DNA of 64,000 bases. It comes from Rugamonas rubra (GTDB taxonomy: Bacteria; Pseudomonadota; Gammaproteobacteria; Burkholderiales; Burkholderiaceae_D). The DNA is taken from NCBI RefSeq assembly GCF_900114705.1, contig NZ_FOTW01000004.1:496001-560000 (forward strand). Reading direction: 5' to 3'. How positions within the stretch are numbered: position 1 is the first letter of the stretch; each line of letters opens with the position of its first letter. A program made the position numbers and the translations under genes. This document shows, piece by piece, positions 19,349 to 28,914 of the stretch. The notes under the pieces were generated by a model that did not search any database, had not been told where the DNA came from, and saw only the letters and a program-made list of their open reading frames with translations.

Positions 19349-20179
19349 CTAGCCGCCGGCCGCCTCCTCGCGCAGGCCGCGCACCGCCAGGGTGGTGCGC
19401 TCGGCGGCGCGGCGCAGCACCAGTTGGCGGTTGCTCGACTCCTGGTCGCGCTGGTTCTCGCGGTGCCACAGGTGGAACACCTCGGTGGCGAAGGCGCCGT
19501 CCTTGCGCATCACGCCGGCGTTGAACAGGCGCACCACCAGGTCGGAGTCCTCGTGGCCCCAGCCGAGGAAGCTCTCGTCGAAGCCGTTGACCAGCTCCAG
19601 GTCGCTGCGCCAGGCCGCCATGTTGCAGCTCTTGATGCGGCGCCAGGAGAAGCGCCGCGTGGTGCGGCCCAGGTCGGGCCAGCCGACCAGCAGCTGCAGC
19701 AGCTTGTTCAGGTGGCCGGCCAGGCGCCAGCGCAGCATGCGGCCCAGGCCGAGGCGCTGCAGGTCGATGCCCTCGGCCAGCACGCGGCCGGTGCCGGCCT
19801 CGCTGAGCAGGATGCGGCTGCCGCAGACGACGTGGCCGGGCTGGGCCAGGCGGCGGTGGCGGCGCACGAAGTCGCGCCGCGGCACGCAGTCGCCGTCGAG
19901 GAAGACGATGTAGTCGCCGCTGGCGGCCAGCGTGCCCAGGTTGCGCGCGCGGGCGGCGCGGAAGCCCAGGTCGTCCTGCCAGACATGGCGCAGCGGCACC
20001 GGCGCGGCGGCCTGCAGGGCGGCGACGCAGGCCCGTGTGTTGTCGCCCGAGCCGTCATCAGCGATAATGATTTCGAAATCCAGGTCGTCCTGGGCGAAAC
20101 AGGCCTCGACCACGGCGCGCAGCGCGTCGGGACGGTTGTAGGTGGTGATGATGACGGAGATGGTTGGTGCCTGGTGCAT
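19349..20179 (-). CDS. Glycosyltransferase family 2
   Basis: 276 residues of a GT-A fold enzyme: SVIITTYNRPDALRAVVEAC nucleotide-binding start, the DDGSGDNT loop, the metal-binding FLDGDC (DxD-like) and the acceptor-side GFDESFLGWGHEDSDLVVRL, the galactosyltransferase-like C-terminal segment. The cytoplasmic enzyme probably adds a sugar to LPS core or O-antigen, given the O-antigen ligase and waaF next to it. It is transcribed divergently from the ligase gene with only about 50 bp between starts. Confidence 0.88.
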   Translation of the reverse strand: MHQAPTISVIITTYNRPDALRAVVEACFAQDDLDFEIIIADDGSGDNTRACVAALQAAAPVPLRHVWQDDLGFRAARARNLGTLAASGDYIVFLDGDCVPRRDFVRRHRRLAQPGHVVCGSRILLSEAGTGRVLAEGIDLQRLGLGRMLRWRLAGHLNKLLQLLVGWPDLGRTTRRFSWRRIKSCNMAAWRSDLELVNGFDESFLGWGHEDSDLVVRLFNAGVMRKDGAFATEVFHLWHRENQRDQESSNRQLVLRRAAERTTLAVRGLREEAAGG

Positions 20180-20231
20180 GAAGTCCGCTGCCTGTGTTGA
20201 TAGATTGCAAATAGAACCGACAAGAACAAGA

Positions 20232-21509
20232 ATGAATCATACTTTATCCGGGCCGGCGCGCGGCAACTCCCTGCTGATCCACCTGCTGCTGTTCTGCCTG
20301 CCCTTCCTGACGCTGATCAGCAGTTTCGGCGTCGGCCTGTGCAGCTTCGCCTTCCTGCTGGCGGCCGTGCTGACCCGGCGCGATGGCATGGCGGCGCTGC
20401 GGCGCCATTGGCCGCAGGTGCGCGGCGTGCTGCTGGCCTTCGGCCTGGGCCTGGCCTTCGCCGTGCTGCTGATGGTGCTGCGCCACGGCGTGCACCTGCG
20501 CGCGCTGGAAAAGCCCGGCCGCATGCTGGCCGCCGCCACCGTCATGCTGGCCGTGCTGGCCTGCCGGCCCAGCCGGCGCGCGCTGTGGTGGGGCCTGATC
20601 GCCGGTGCCGTGGCCGGCGCCGCCTTCTCGGTCTACCAGCGCTGGGGCATGGGCATGCAGCGCCCGGGCGGCCTGATCAACTCGATCACCTTCGGCGACA
20701 TCGTGCTGTGCATGGGCCTGATGTGCCTGGCCGCCAGCAGCGACTTCAAGGGCCGCCTGGCGCTGTGGCCGGCGTTCGGCGCGCTGGCCGGCCTGGCCGG
20801 CTCGATCGCCACCGGCACCCGCGGCGGCTGGCTGGCGGTGCTGTTCGCCGGCGTGCTGATGGTGCGCTACGGCCACGTGCTGCGCGGCCGGCTGCGCCAG
20901 GGCGCCGCGCTGGCCGCGCTGGCGCTGCTGCTGGCCAGCTACTTCGTGCCGCAGACCGGCGCCCGCCAGCGCCTCGAACAGGGCATCGACGACGTGCGCA
21001 GCTACTACGGCGGCGGCAACGCCTACAGCAACATGGGCGTGCGGCTCGAGCTGTGGCGCGGCGCGGCGATGCTGATCGAACGCCACCCGCTGAGCGGCGC
21101 GGCGGCCCCCCAGGTCAAGGCCGAACTGGCCGAGCTGGCCGCCGACGGCAAGATCGACCCCTTCGTGCTGCAGTTCGACCACTTCCACAACGACATGGTG
21201 CAGGCGCTGGTCTACGGCGGCGTGCTGGGCCTGCTGGCGTGGGGCGCCACGCTGCTGCTGCCGCTGCTGTTCTTCCTGCGCATCCTGCGGCGCCGGCCGA
21301 CCGTCGCCGCCGGCCTGTTGGCGCCGGCGCTGGCCGGCGCGCTGCTGGTGGTGTGCTATTTCAGCTTCGGCCTGACCGAGGTGATCTTCTGGTCGGTGCG
21401 CAGCACGATGTTCTACGCGCTGATGCTGTTCCTGCTGATGGGCCTGTGCCTGAACGCGCAGGACGAGGCGGCCGCCGCCGCCGCGCCGGCCGACAAGGCG
21501 GCGGCATGA
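20232..21509 (+). CDS. O-antigen ligase/polymerase family membrane protein (WaaL/Wzy-like)
   Basis: 425 residues with about ten to twelve hydrophobic helices. A large periplasmic loop contains DHFHNDMVQALVYGGVLGLL, matching the conserved His-containing segment of the Wzy_C/O-antigen ligase domain. Role: ligation or polymerisation of glycan at the periplasmic face of the inner membrane. The ATG at 20232 (MNHTLSGPARGNSL) is preferred to upstream in-frame starts that precede the divergent promoter. The stop overlaps the waaF start (ATGA), showing coupling in an LPS operon. Confidence 0.85.
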   Translation: MNHTLSGPARGNSLLIHLLLFCLPFLTLISSFGVGLCSFAFLLAAVLTRRDGMAALRRHWPQVRGVLLAFGLGLAFAVLLMVLRHGVHLRALEKPGRMLAAATVMLAVLACRPSRRALWWGLIAGAVAGAAFSVYQRWGMGMQRPGGLINSITFGDIVLCMGLMCLAASSDFKGRLALWPAFGALAGLAGSIATGTRGGWLAVLFAGVLMVRYGHVLRGRLRQGAALAALALLLASYFVPQTGARQRLEQGIDDVRSYYGGGNAYSNMGVRLELWRGAAMLIERHPLSGAAAPQVKAELAELAADGKIDPFVLQFDHFHNDMVQALVYGGVLGLLAWGATLLLPLLFFLRILRRRPTVAAGLLAPALAGALLVVCYFSFGLTEVIFWSVRSTMFYALMLFLLMGLCLNAQDEAAAAAAPADKAAA

Positions 21510-22549
21510 GCGCCGCCGCGCCGCCGCGCATCCTGCTGATCTCGCCGAACTGGATCGGCGACGCCGTCATGGCCCAGCCGCTGCTGCAGCTGCTGCGCGC
21601 GGCGCGGCCGGACACGCCGATCGACGTGCTGGCGCCGCCGCCGGTGGCGCCGGTGTGGCGCCAGATGGCCGAGGTCGACGAGGTGCTGCAGACGCCGTTC
21701 CGCCACGGCGCGCTGCAGCTGCGCGAGCGCTGGCGCTACGCCCGGCTGCTGCGCGCGCGCGGCTACGACGCCGCCTACGTGCTGCCCAACACCCTCAAGT
21801 ACGCGCTGATCCCCTGGCTGGCCGGCATCCCCAGGCGGGTCGGCTACAAGGGCGAGAGCCGGCACGGCCTGATCAACGTGATGCACCGCGACGACACGCC
21901 GCCGCGGCCGATGGTGGCCTTCTACGCCGCGCTGGCCGGCGCGCCCGGCCCGCTGGGCGCGGCGCCGCCACGGCCGGCGCTGGCGGTGGCGCCGGCGCAG
22001 ATCGCCGGCGCCTGCGCCGGCGCCGGCCTCGACGCCGAGCGCCCGCTGCTGGTGTTCGCGCCGGGCGCCGAGTTCGGCGCCGCCAAGCGCTGGCCGGCGG
22101 CCCACTTCGCCGCGCTGGCCCGGCTGGCGTTGCTGGCCGAGCCGCGCCGCCAGGTGGCGCTGCTCGGTTCGCCCAAGGACGAGGCGGTGTGCGCCGAGGT
22201 GGCCGCCGCCGCCGGCGGCCTGGCCGCCGTGCACAACCTGGCCGGGCGCACCAGCCTGGCCGAAGCCATCGCGCTGATCGCCAAGGCCGAGGCGGTGGTG
22301 GCCAACGACTCGGGCCTGCTGCACATCGCCTCGGCGCTGAACCGGCCGGTGGCGGCGCTGTACGGCCCGACCGACCCGGACCACGCGCCGCCGTTCTCCG
22401 ACCGCTCGGCGGCCATCTCGCTGCGGCTCGACTGCGCGCCGTGCCGCCAGCGCGAATGCCCGCTGGGGCACCAGAACTGCATGCGCGGCATCGAGCCGGC
22501 GCTGGTCTGGCGCCGCCTGGGCGAGTTGCTGACGGCGCCGCCAGGGTGA
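21506..22549 (+). CDS. waaF: ADP-heptose--LPS heptosyltransferase II
   Basis: 347-residue GT9 enzyme that adds the second heptose to the LPS inner core. Segments: ILLISPNWIGDAVMAQPLLQ (family N-terminus), PNTLKYALIPWLAGIPRRVG, GYKGESRHGLIN, FAPGAEFGAAKRWPAAHFAA and the ADP-heptose pocket VVANDSGLLHIASALNRPVA. The C-terminal CAPCRQRECPLGHQNCM Cys cluster is a common WaaF feature. ATG 21506 overlaps the ligase stop. Confidence 0.93.
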   Translation: MSAAAPPRILLISPNWIGDAVMAQPLLQLLRAARPDTPIDVLAPPPVAPVWRQMAEVDEVLQTPFRHGALQLRERWRYARLLRARGYDAAYVLPNTLKYALIPWLAGIPRRVGYKGESRHGLINVMHRDDTPPRPMVAFYAALAGAPGPLGAAPPRPALAVAPAQIAGACAGAGLDAERPLLVFAPGAEFGAAKRWPAAHFAALARLALLAEPRRQVALLGSPKDEAVCAEVAAAAGGLAAVHNLAGRTSLAEAIALIAKAEAVVANDSGLLHIASALNRPVAALYGPTDPDHAPPFSDRSAAISLRLDCAPCRQRECPLGHQNCMRGIEPALVWRRLGELLTAPPG

Positions 22550-22560
22550 GCGGGGCGGCC

Positions 22561-24126
22561 ATGCACAGACGCTTCCCCATCGTCTTCTGGGCCCGCGTGT
22601 TCGTCGGCGTGGTCTGCCTGGCGCTGGTGGCGATCGACGGCTGGCGCAGCTGGACCGCGCGCGCCGAGCGCCTGCTCGAGATGGAGCGCGCCACCTTCAA
22701 CCTGGCGCGCGCCATGGCGCAGCAGGCCGACGACAGCATCAAGGCGGCCGACACCAGCGTCGCCGAGCTGGTCGAGCGCATCGAGGTCGACGGCCTGGGC
22801 GAGGCGGCGCTGGCGCGCCTGCACACGCGCATGGTGGCGCAGGTGGCCAACCTGCCGCAGCTGGGCGGCCTGTTCGCCTATGACGAGCAGGGCCGCTGGC
22901 TGGTCAACTCGCGCCCGCTGCTCAACGCCACCCTCAACAACGCCGACCGCGAGTACTTCCGCCACCACCGCAGCCATCCCGGCCGCGCCGCCTACGTCGG
23001 CCTGCCGGTGGTGAGCCGCTCGACCGGGCAGTGGATCATCCCGGTGTCGCGCCGCATCGACAAGCCGGACGGCGGCTTCGGCGGCGTGGTGCTGGCCACC
23101 GTCGACCTGGACCACTTCCGCCGCTTCTACCAGAGCCTCGACGTCGGCCGCCACGGCGCCGTGGCGCTGTTCAACAACGCCGGCGTGCTGCTGCTGCGCC
23201 GGCCCTTCGACGACGCCACCATCGGCCAGGACCTGCGCGGCTCGAACCTGTACGCCGCCTTCATGCCGCAGCGCCTGGCCGGCAGCGCCTCGCTGCTGTC
23301 GCCGCTGGACGGCCAGGTGCGGCTCAACAGCTACCGGCCGCTGCAGCACTATCCCTTGTTCGTCACGGCGGCGCTGTCGCGCGACGAGATGCTGGCGCAG
23401 TGGCGCCGCGACACCTTCCTTCGCTCGCTCGGCGTGCTGCTGCTGGCGGCCATGCTGGGCCTGTTCGGCCAGCGCCTGGTGCGCCAGATCGGGCTGCGCG
23501 AGCGCGCCGAGGGCGAGCTGCGCGCCGCCCGCGACGCGCTCGAGCAGGTCAACCGCACGCTGGAGCGGCAGGCCATGCAGGACGGCTTGACCGGGCTGGC
23601 CAACCGGCGCCAGTTCGACGTCACGCTGGGCAACGAGTTCAGCCGCGCCATGCGCTACCAGCACCTGCTGGCCTTCGTCATGGTCGACGTCGACTACTTC
23701 AAGCAGTACAACGACGAATACGGCCACAGCAAGGGCGACGACTGCCTGCGCGCCGTCTGCGCGCAGATCCGCGCGCAGACGCCGAAGCGGCCGGGCGACC
23801 TGACGGCGCGCTACGGCGGCGAGGAGCTGGCCATCCTGCTGCCCGACACCGACCTGGCCGGCGCCCACGCCGTGGCCGAGCGGGTGCGCGCCGCCGTCGA
23901 GGCGCTGCAGCTGCCGCACGCGGCCAGCCCGTTCGGCGTGGTGACCATCAGTGCCGGCGTGGCGACGCTGATGCCGCAGCGTGATGTGCACCTGGCCGGC
24001 ATGCTGGTCGACGCCGCCGACCAGGCGCTGTACGGCGCCAAGTCGGACGGCCGCAACCGGGTGGCGCGCGCGCCCGTGCTGGCGCGCCTGGCGACCGAAC
24101 CGCCGCCGCCGCCGCGCACCACCTGA
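22561..24126 (+). CDS. Diguanylate cyclase with N-terminal CACHE-type sensor
   Basis: 521 residues: N-terminal transmembrane helix (FPIVFWARVFVGVVCLALVA), a periplasmic double-CACHE-like ligand domain with NNADREYFRHHR and GFGGVVLATVDLDHFRRFYQ, a second helix (SLGVLLLAAMLGLFGQRL), then a GGDEF domain (DGLTGLANRRQFD, YGGEELAILLPDTD; catalytic GGEEL at residues 419-423). It should make c-di-GMP in response to an extracytoplasmic small molecule. No RxxD inhibitory site is evident just ahead of GGEEL. GTG 22546, overlapping waaF, is an alternative start; ATG 22561 has no strong ribosome site. Confidence 0.9.
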   Translation: MHRRFPIVFWARVFVGVVCLALVAIDGWRSWTARAERLLEMERATFNLARAMAQQADDSIKAADTSVAELVERIEVDGLGEAALARLHTRMVAQVANLPQLGGLFAYDEQGRWLVNSRPLLNATLNNADREYFRHHRSHPGRAAYVGLPVVSRSTGQWIIPVSRRIDKPDGGFGGVVLATVDLDHFRRFYQSLDVGRHGAVALFNNAGVLLLRRPFDDATIGQDLRGSNLYAAFMPQRLAGSASLLSPLDGQVRLNSYRPLQHYPLFVTAALSRDEMLAQWRRDTFLRSLGVLLLAAMLGLFGQRLVRQIGLRERAEGELRAARDALEQVNRTLERQAMQDGLTGLANRRQFDVTLGNEFSRAMRYQHLLAFVMVDVDYFKQYNDEYGHSKGDDCLRAVCAQIRAQTPKRPGDLTARYGGEELAILLPDTDLAGAHAVAERVRAAVEALQLPHAASPFGVVTISAGVATLMPQRDVHLAGMLVDAADQALYGAKSDGRNRVARAPVLARLATEPPPPPRTT

Positions 24127-24142
24127 AGGCCACCGCCACCGC

Positions 24143-24193
24143 GCCACCGGGGTCGGCCACCGGGGTCAGCCACCGGGGTCACCACCGGGGTCA
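24143..24193 (+). repeat. Tandem 13-bp repeats (GCCACCGGGGTCA type)
   Basis: Four head-to-tail copies, at 24143-24155, 24156-24168, 24169-24181 and the trimmed last at 24182-24193, begin 16 bases after the diguanylate cyclase stop. The last copy merges into the left arm of the 25-bp inverted repeat. Confidence 0.85.
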
Positions 24194-24283
24194 GTGCCGA
24201 CATTCGGACACGACCTCAACCATTGCCCATGCCGCCGAGGCTCTTTACTGCTGAGTCTGTGTCCGAATGTCGGCACTGACCCC
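24187..24283. repeat. Perfect 25-bp inverted repeat flanking 47 bases
   Basis: Left arm 24187-24211 and right arm 24259-24283 are exact reverse complements, starting GGGGTCAGTGCCGACATTCG. Further GACCCCGGGTCC-type units follow to about 24320. It lies between convergent genes and resembles a REP/MITE-like element. Its GGGGTCAG edge links it to the other intergenic palindromes in the window. Confidence 0.85.
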
Positions 24284-24333
24284 GGGTCCCTGACCCCGGG
24301 TCCCCGGGTCCGGGGCCGCGTAAAAGCGGCGGC

Positions 24334-25302
24334 TTAGACGGCGCGCGCGGCGCCCAGGAGGCCGGCGCGCAGGAAGGCGTCGCGCTCGGCGCGGTCGGGC
24401 GGCTGGCAGCCCTCGCGCATCAGGTTCAGGCTGGCGCAGGCGACGGCGGCGCGCAAGGCGCGCTCCAGCGCGGCCGGGCCGAGCGCCGCCAGCGCGGCGC
24501 CGTCCAGTTGGCCGCCCTCGTCGAGGCTCGACAGCAGGCCGGCCCAGAAGCTGTCGCCGCAGCCGACGCTGTCGACCACCGCCAGGCCGGCCGGCGCGGC
24601 CAGCGCCACGGCGGCGTGCGGCGTCAGCAGCACGGCGCCGTCGGCGCCCAGGGTCAGCGCCAGCAGCTTGGCGCCGCTGGCGTGCAGCAGCGTGCGCGCC
24701 GCCTCCAGCGGCGCCCGGCCGGCGTAGCCCAGGTGCTCCAGGTCCTCCTCGCTGACCTTGACCAGGTCGGCCTCGGCCAACATCCGCCGCACGCCGGCGG
24801 CGTAGCCGTCCACGTCGGGGCAGACCAGCGGCCGCATGTTGGCGTCGATCGACACCAGCGCGCCGCGCGCCTTGGCCTGCGCGGCGATGGCGCGCGCCGC
24901 CGCCACGTCCTCGGTCACCAGCGCCAGGCCGCCGCTGTGGAACAGCCGTGGCGCCGCCGGCAGCAGGGCGCAGGCCTGCGCCGCCGTGATGTCGCGGTCG
25001 GCCACGCCGTGGCGGTGGAAGACGTAGGACGGCGTCTTGTTCGCGTCGAGGGTGATCACCGCCAGCGAGGTCGGCTGCGCGCTCGGCGCCGGGCTGGCCA
25101 GGCGCACGCCGGCGCCGCCCAGCAGGCGGGCGAAGCGGCGGCCGAACTCGTCGCGCGACAGCGGGTTCAAATAGCTGACCGCCAGGCCCTGGCGCGCCAT
25201 CGCCTGGGTGAAGTTGCACACCGAGCCGCCCAGCACGGCGGCGAAGCGTCCGTCCGGCATTTCAATCATGTCGACCAGTGCTTCGCCATACGTTACCACC
25301 AT
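24334..25302 (-). CDS. PfkB-family sugar kinase (fructokinase-like)
   Basis: 322 residues of the ribokinase fold: N-terminal GEALVDMIE and GGSVCNFTQAMARQGL sugar-binding segments, and the C-terminal ATP/anion-hole signature VVDSVGCGDSFWAGLL with the catalytic Asp. Substrate is inferred as fructose or a related hexose from the frc-type transporter upstream in the same orientation; ribose cannot be excluded. It is 111 bp from the mutarotase-like gene, and that gap contains repeat sequence, so operon membership is likely but not certain. Confidence 0.82.
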   Translation of the reverse strand: MVVTYGEALVDMIEMPDGRFAAVLGGSVCNFTQAMARQGLAVSYLNPLSRDEFGRRFARLLGGAGVRLASPAPSAQPTSLAVITLDANKTPSYVFHRHGVADRDITAAQACALLPAAPRLFHSGGLALVTEDVAAARAIAAQAKARGALVSIDANMRPLVCPDVDGYAAGVRRMLAEADLVKVSEEDLEHLGYAGRAPLEAARTLLHASGAKLLALTLGADGAVLLTPHAAVALAAPAGLAVVDSVGCGDSFWAGLLSSLDEGGQLDGAALAALGPAALERALRAAVACASLNLMREGCQPPDRAERDAFLRAGLLGAARAV

Positions 25303-25389
25303 GTTCCACTCCTTGATATGTAGCAGCGGCCGGCGGTGCCGGCGCTAAAAGTTTGTTGTTCTGCCTGGTTTGGCGGCCGCCCGGGCGTT

Positions 25390-25451
25390 GACCCCGCAAA
25401 CCGGACGCCGGGGTCAGCCCCCCGCCTTGGCGCCGTACGGGGTCTGACCCC
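25390..25451. repeat. Degenerate GGGGTC-type palindromic element overlapping the fucU-like 3' end
   Basis: GACCCCG (25390-25396) pairs with CGGGGTC (25409-25415), and GGGGTCAG (25410-25417) pairs with CTGACCCC (25444-25451). The right part, GTACGGGGTCTGACCCC, is a half-copy related to the palindrome at 47349-47378. The stop codon of the mutarotase-like gene is inside it. Confidence 0.7.
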
Positions 25452-25921
25452 TTTCGGCCGCAGTGCGGGGCGCCGTCCCGGCTTCGCCATCGCCGGTCAG
25501 CACGCCTTTGCTGAACAGGAAGTTGGCGTAGGGTTGCAGCTCGCCCGTTTGCACGATGGCGTAGGCGCCGCGCACCCGTTCGTAGAAGGCGTAGCGTTCG
25601 ACCGCCTCGCATTGTTCGGCGGCGGCGCCGCCGCTGTCCACGCACAGCGCGATCAGCTGGCGCTGCAGCGCCGAGCGGTAACCGTCCGGCTCGCCGCCGA
25701 CGGCCATGAAGGCCACCGGCCGCTCGGCCACGTCGAGCGGCAGCACCGACAGCAGGGCGGCGCCGGCGCGCGCCAGGCCGACGCCGGGCAGGCGCAGCAC
25801 CGGCTTGCCCCGGCCCAGCGTGGTGGCGGTGAAGTTGGCGTCGACCAGGGCGACCGTGTCGCCGTGGCCCATCTCGGCCAGCACCTTCAGCAGTTCCGGG
25901 CTGAGCAGTGGATCGATGCCT

Positions 25922-25929
<8 letters not shown>
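25414..25929 (-). CDS. RbsD/FucU-family sugar mutarotase
   Basis: 171 residues. MLKGIDPLLSPELLKVLAEM and GHGDTVALVDANFTATTLGR are the family's pyranase/mutarotase start with the catalytic-site His; the C-terminal part has ERVRGAYAIVQTGELQPYAN and FLFSKGVL. It should speed anomer interconversion of the imported sugar before phosphorylation. Normal FucU/RbsD proteins are about 140-150 residues and end near FLFSKGVL; here about 25 more residues follow, the last 12 (GQTPYGAKAGG and stop) encoded by the intergenic repeat. The gene overlaps frcA by 8 bases. Confidence 0.85.
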
Positions 25930-26710
<781 letters not shown>

Positions 26711-26712
26711 GC

Positions 26713-27744
26713 TCAGCCTTTCTTGTGGGTCAGTTGGTCGGTGGCCACGGCCAGGATCACCAGCACGCCGGTGACCAGGATCTGCACCACCGAGGGCACG
26801 CCCATCAGGGTCAGGCCGTTGCGGAACACGCCGACGATGAGCACGCCGACCAGGGTGCCGAGGATGGAGCCGCGCCCGCCGAACAGGCTGGTGCCGCCCA
26901 GCACCACGGCGGTGATGCTGTCGAGGTTGTCGGTCTGGCCGCCCTGCGGATCGCCCACGCCCATGCGCGCCACCGACAGCATGGCCGCGATGCCGTAGAA
27001 CAGGCCGGCCGTCATGTACACGCCGAGCAGCACGCGCTTGGTGGCGATGCCGGTCAGCCGCGCCGCCTCGGGGTTGTTGCCGACCGCGTAGAGGTGGCGG
27101 CCGGGCGCCGTCTCGCGCAGGAACAGCCAGGTCAGCAGGTAGAGCGCCAGCATCAGCACGCTGCCGTAGGTGATGCTGGTCTGGCCCAGCTGGAAGGTGT
27201 TGCCGAAGAAGGTCATCGCCTCGGGCAGGCCGGTGACGGTCTGCGCCTGCGAGTAGATCTGCGTGACGGCGAAGGCGATGTTCATCGTGCCCAGCGTGAC
27301 GATGAAGGGCGGCAGCTTGATGGCGGTGACCAGGGCGCCGTTGAGGTAGCCGATCAGCACGCAGGCGGCCATGCCACAGGGCACCGCCAGGAAGGGGTGC
27401 AGGCCGTAGTCGACGGCGAACTTGGTGGCGACGACGGAACCGAGCGCCATCGCCATGCCGCAGGACAGGTCGATGCCGGCGGTCAAAATGATCAGGGTCT
27501 GGCCGATGGCGATCACGCCGACCACCATCACCTGTTGCAGGATCAGCGAGAAGTTCTGGCCGCTGAGGAAGCGGTCGGACTGGCTGGCGAAGAAGATGCT
27601 CGCCGCCAGCAGGGCCAGCACGGGGCCGAGCACGTTGACCGGCGGCAGCAGCTGCTTCAGGCGCTGCGCGGCCGGCGCGGCGGCGGCCACGGCGGGGGAG
27701 GGCGCGGCCGGCTGGCCGGCGGCGGGGTGGAGCGTGGAGTTCAT
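26713..27744 (-). CDS. frcC: Sugar ABC transporter permease (FrcC-like)
   Basis: 343 residues with about nine to ten hydrophobic helices after an Ala/Pro-rich cytoplasmic N-terminus. IGQTLIILTAGIDLSCGMAM is the hallmark segment of the RbsC/FrcC/XylH permeases, and PFIVTLGTMNIAFAVTQIYS and GRGSILGTLVGVLIVGVFRN also fit. It forms the inner-membrane channel with FrcA and receives sugar from FrcB. Confidence 0.9.
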   Translation of the reverse strand: MNSTLHPAAGQPAAPSPAVAAAAPAAQRLKQLLPPVNVLGPVLALLAASIFFASQSDRFLSGQNFSLILQQVMVVGVIAIGQTLIILTAGIDLSCGMAMALGSVVATKFAVDYGLHPFLAVPCGMAACVLIGYLNGALVTAIKLPPFIVTLGTMNIAFAVTQIYSQAQTVTGLPEAMTFFGNTFQLGQTSITYGSVLMLALYLLTWLFLRETAPGRHLYAVGNNPEAARLTGIATKRVLLGVYMTAGLFYGIAAMLSVARMGVGDPQGGQTDNLDSITAVVLGGTSLFGGRGSILGTLVGVLIVGVFRNGLTLMGVPSVVQILVTGVLVILAVATDQLTHKKG

Positions 27745-27764
27745 GGGCGTCCTTTCAGTGTGGG

Positions 27765-27782
27765 GGCCGGCGCGCGCCGGCC
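27765..27782. promoter_or_regulatory. Perfect 18-bp palindrome between frcB and frcC
   Basis: GGCCGGCGCGCGCCGGCC is fully self-complementary and lies 20 bases upstream of the frcC start, downstream of frcB. In binding-protein-dependent transport operons such intercistronic hairpins often stabilise the upstream binding-protein mRNA; that role is inferred here. Next to it (about 27791-27842) is a degenerate tandem stretch of CTTACTTG/CTAGC-like words. Confidence 0.6.
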
Positions 27783-27834
27783 CGGACCTGGCTTACTTGT
27801 TAGCTACCTTACTTGCCTACCTTGCTTGGCTAGC

Positions 27835-28833
27835 CTATTTGCCCCAGCAGGCGCTCAGGCCGAAGGCGCTGTCCTTGCTGTCGACGCCGGCCATCGGCTT
27901 GTCGCTGATCAGCGTCACGCCGGTGTCGAGGTAGCCGCTGGCCTTCTTGCCGGTCTTGGCGTAGACCACGCCGGCGTCCACGCCCAGCCCGGCCATCTTC
28001 AGCGGGTACTGCTGCGCGGTGGCGGCGATCACGCCGGCCTTCAGGTCGCGCACGCCGGCGCAGCCGCCGTCGACCGAGACGATCATCACGCCCTTTTCCT
28101 TGCCGGCCGCCTTCAGCGCCTTGTAGGCGCCGGCCGCCGCCGGTTCGTTGATGGTGTAGACCAGGTTGATGTCGGGATTCTTTTGCAGGCAGTTCTCCAT
28201 CGCCGTCTGGCCCTTGCCCTGGTCGCCGAAGCTGTCGGCCATGCAGACCACCTCGGCCGTCTTGGCCAGGCCGACGGTCTTGGCGGTGATGTCGGCCGCG
28301 CCGAAGCCGGCCAGGAAACCGTTGTGGCGCGACACGCCGACCGGGTGGCCGGGGAACAGGTCGAGCGTGGCGATCTTGGCCGGCTTGCCGCCCAGCGCCG
28401 CCTTGGCGTACTTGCCGATCAGCAGGCCGGCCTGGAAGTTGTCGGTGGCGAACAGCGCGTCGGTGGCGTCGATCGGGTCGGCCGGGCTGTCGAGGGCGAT
28501 CACCATCACGCCCTGGGCGCGCGCCTTCTTGATGGCCGGCACGATGGCCTTCGAGTCGTTGGGGGTGATCAGGATGGCCTTGGCGCCGGCCGAGATCATG
28601 TTCTCGATGGCGCCGACCTGGCCGGCGTTGTCGCCGTCGGCCTTGCCGGCCGCCGTCAGCAGCTTGGCGCCCTGCAGCGTGGCGGCGCGCTGGGCGCCTT
28701 CCTTCATCTTGACGAAGAAGGGGTTGGTTTCGGTCTTGGTGATCAGGCCGACGACGGGCTGGTCGGCGGCGATGGCGCCGGCGGCGGCGAGGGATGCGAG
28801 CAAACCGAGGACGAGGTGGTGCCTTGCGTTCAT
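27835..28833 (-). CDS. frcB: Periplasmic sugar-binding protein (FrcB-like)
   Basis: 332 residues. A signal peptide (MNARHHLVLGLLASLAAAGA with cleavage after AIA) is followed by the periplasmic-binding fold of the RbsB family: PVVGLITKTETNPFFVKMKE, MISAGAKAILITPNDSKAIV, VIALDSPADPIDATDALFAT, VYTINEPAAAGAYKAL. It captures the sugar, probably fructose, for FrcCA. ATG 28833 has GGAGA 5 bases upstream; the in-frame TTG at 28845 is not needed. Confidence 0.9.
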   Translation of the reverse strand: MNARHHLVLGLLASLAAAGAIAADQPVVGLITKTETNPFFVKMKEGAQRAATLQGAKLLTAAGKADGDNAGQVGAIENMISAGAKAILITPNDSKAIVPAIKKARAQGVMVIALDSPADPIDATDALFATDNFQAGLLIGKYAKAALGGKPAKIATLDLFPGHPVGVSRHNGFLAGFGAADITAKTVGLAKTAEVVCMADSFGDQGKGQTAMENCLQKNPDINLVYTINEPAAAGAYKALKAAGKEKGVMIVSVDGGCAGVRDLKAGVIAATAQQYPLKMAGLGVDAGVVYAKTGKKASGYLDTGVTLISDKPMAGVDSKDSAFGLSACWGK

Positions 28834-28914
28834 ACTTGTCTCCAAAAATTATTATGGGTGCGTCGTCTTGGCCGATCATATTGCCGGCGCTGATAGGAAA
28901 TATAGGCTCGAATA

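Noticed and set aside
20339..22549. Long frame covering the O-antigen ligase region and waaF
   Set aside because: The first part is an alternative frame of the ligase; waaF begins at ATG 21506 where homology starts.
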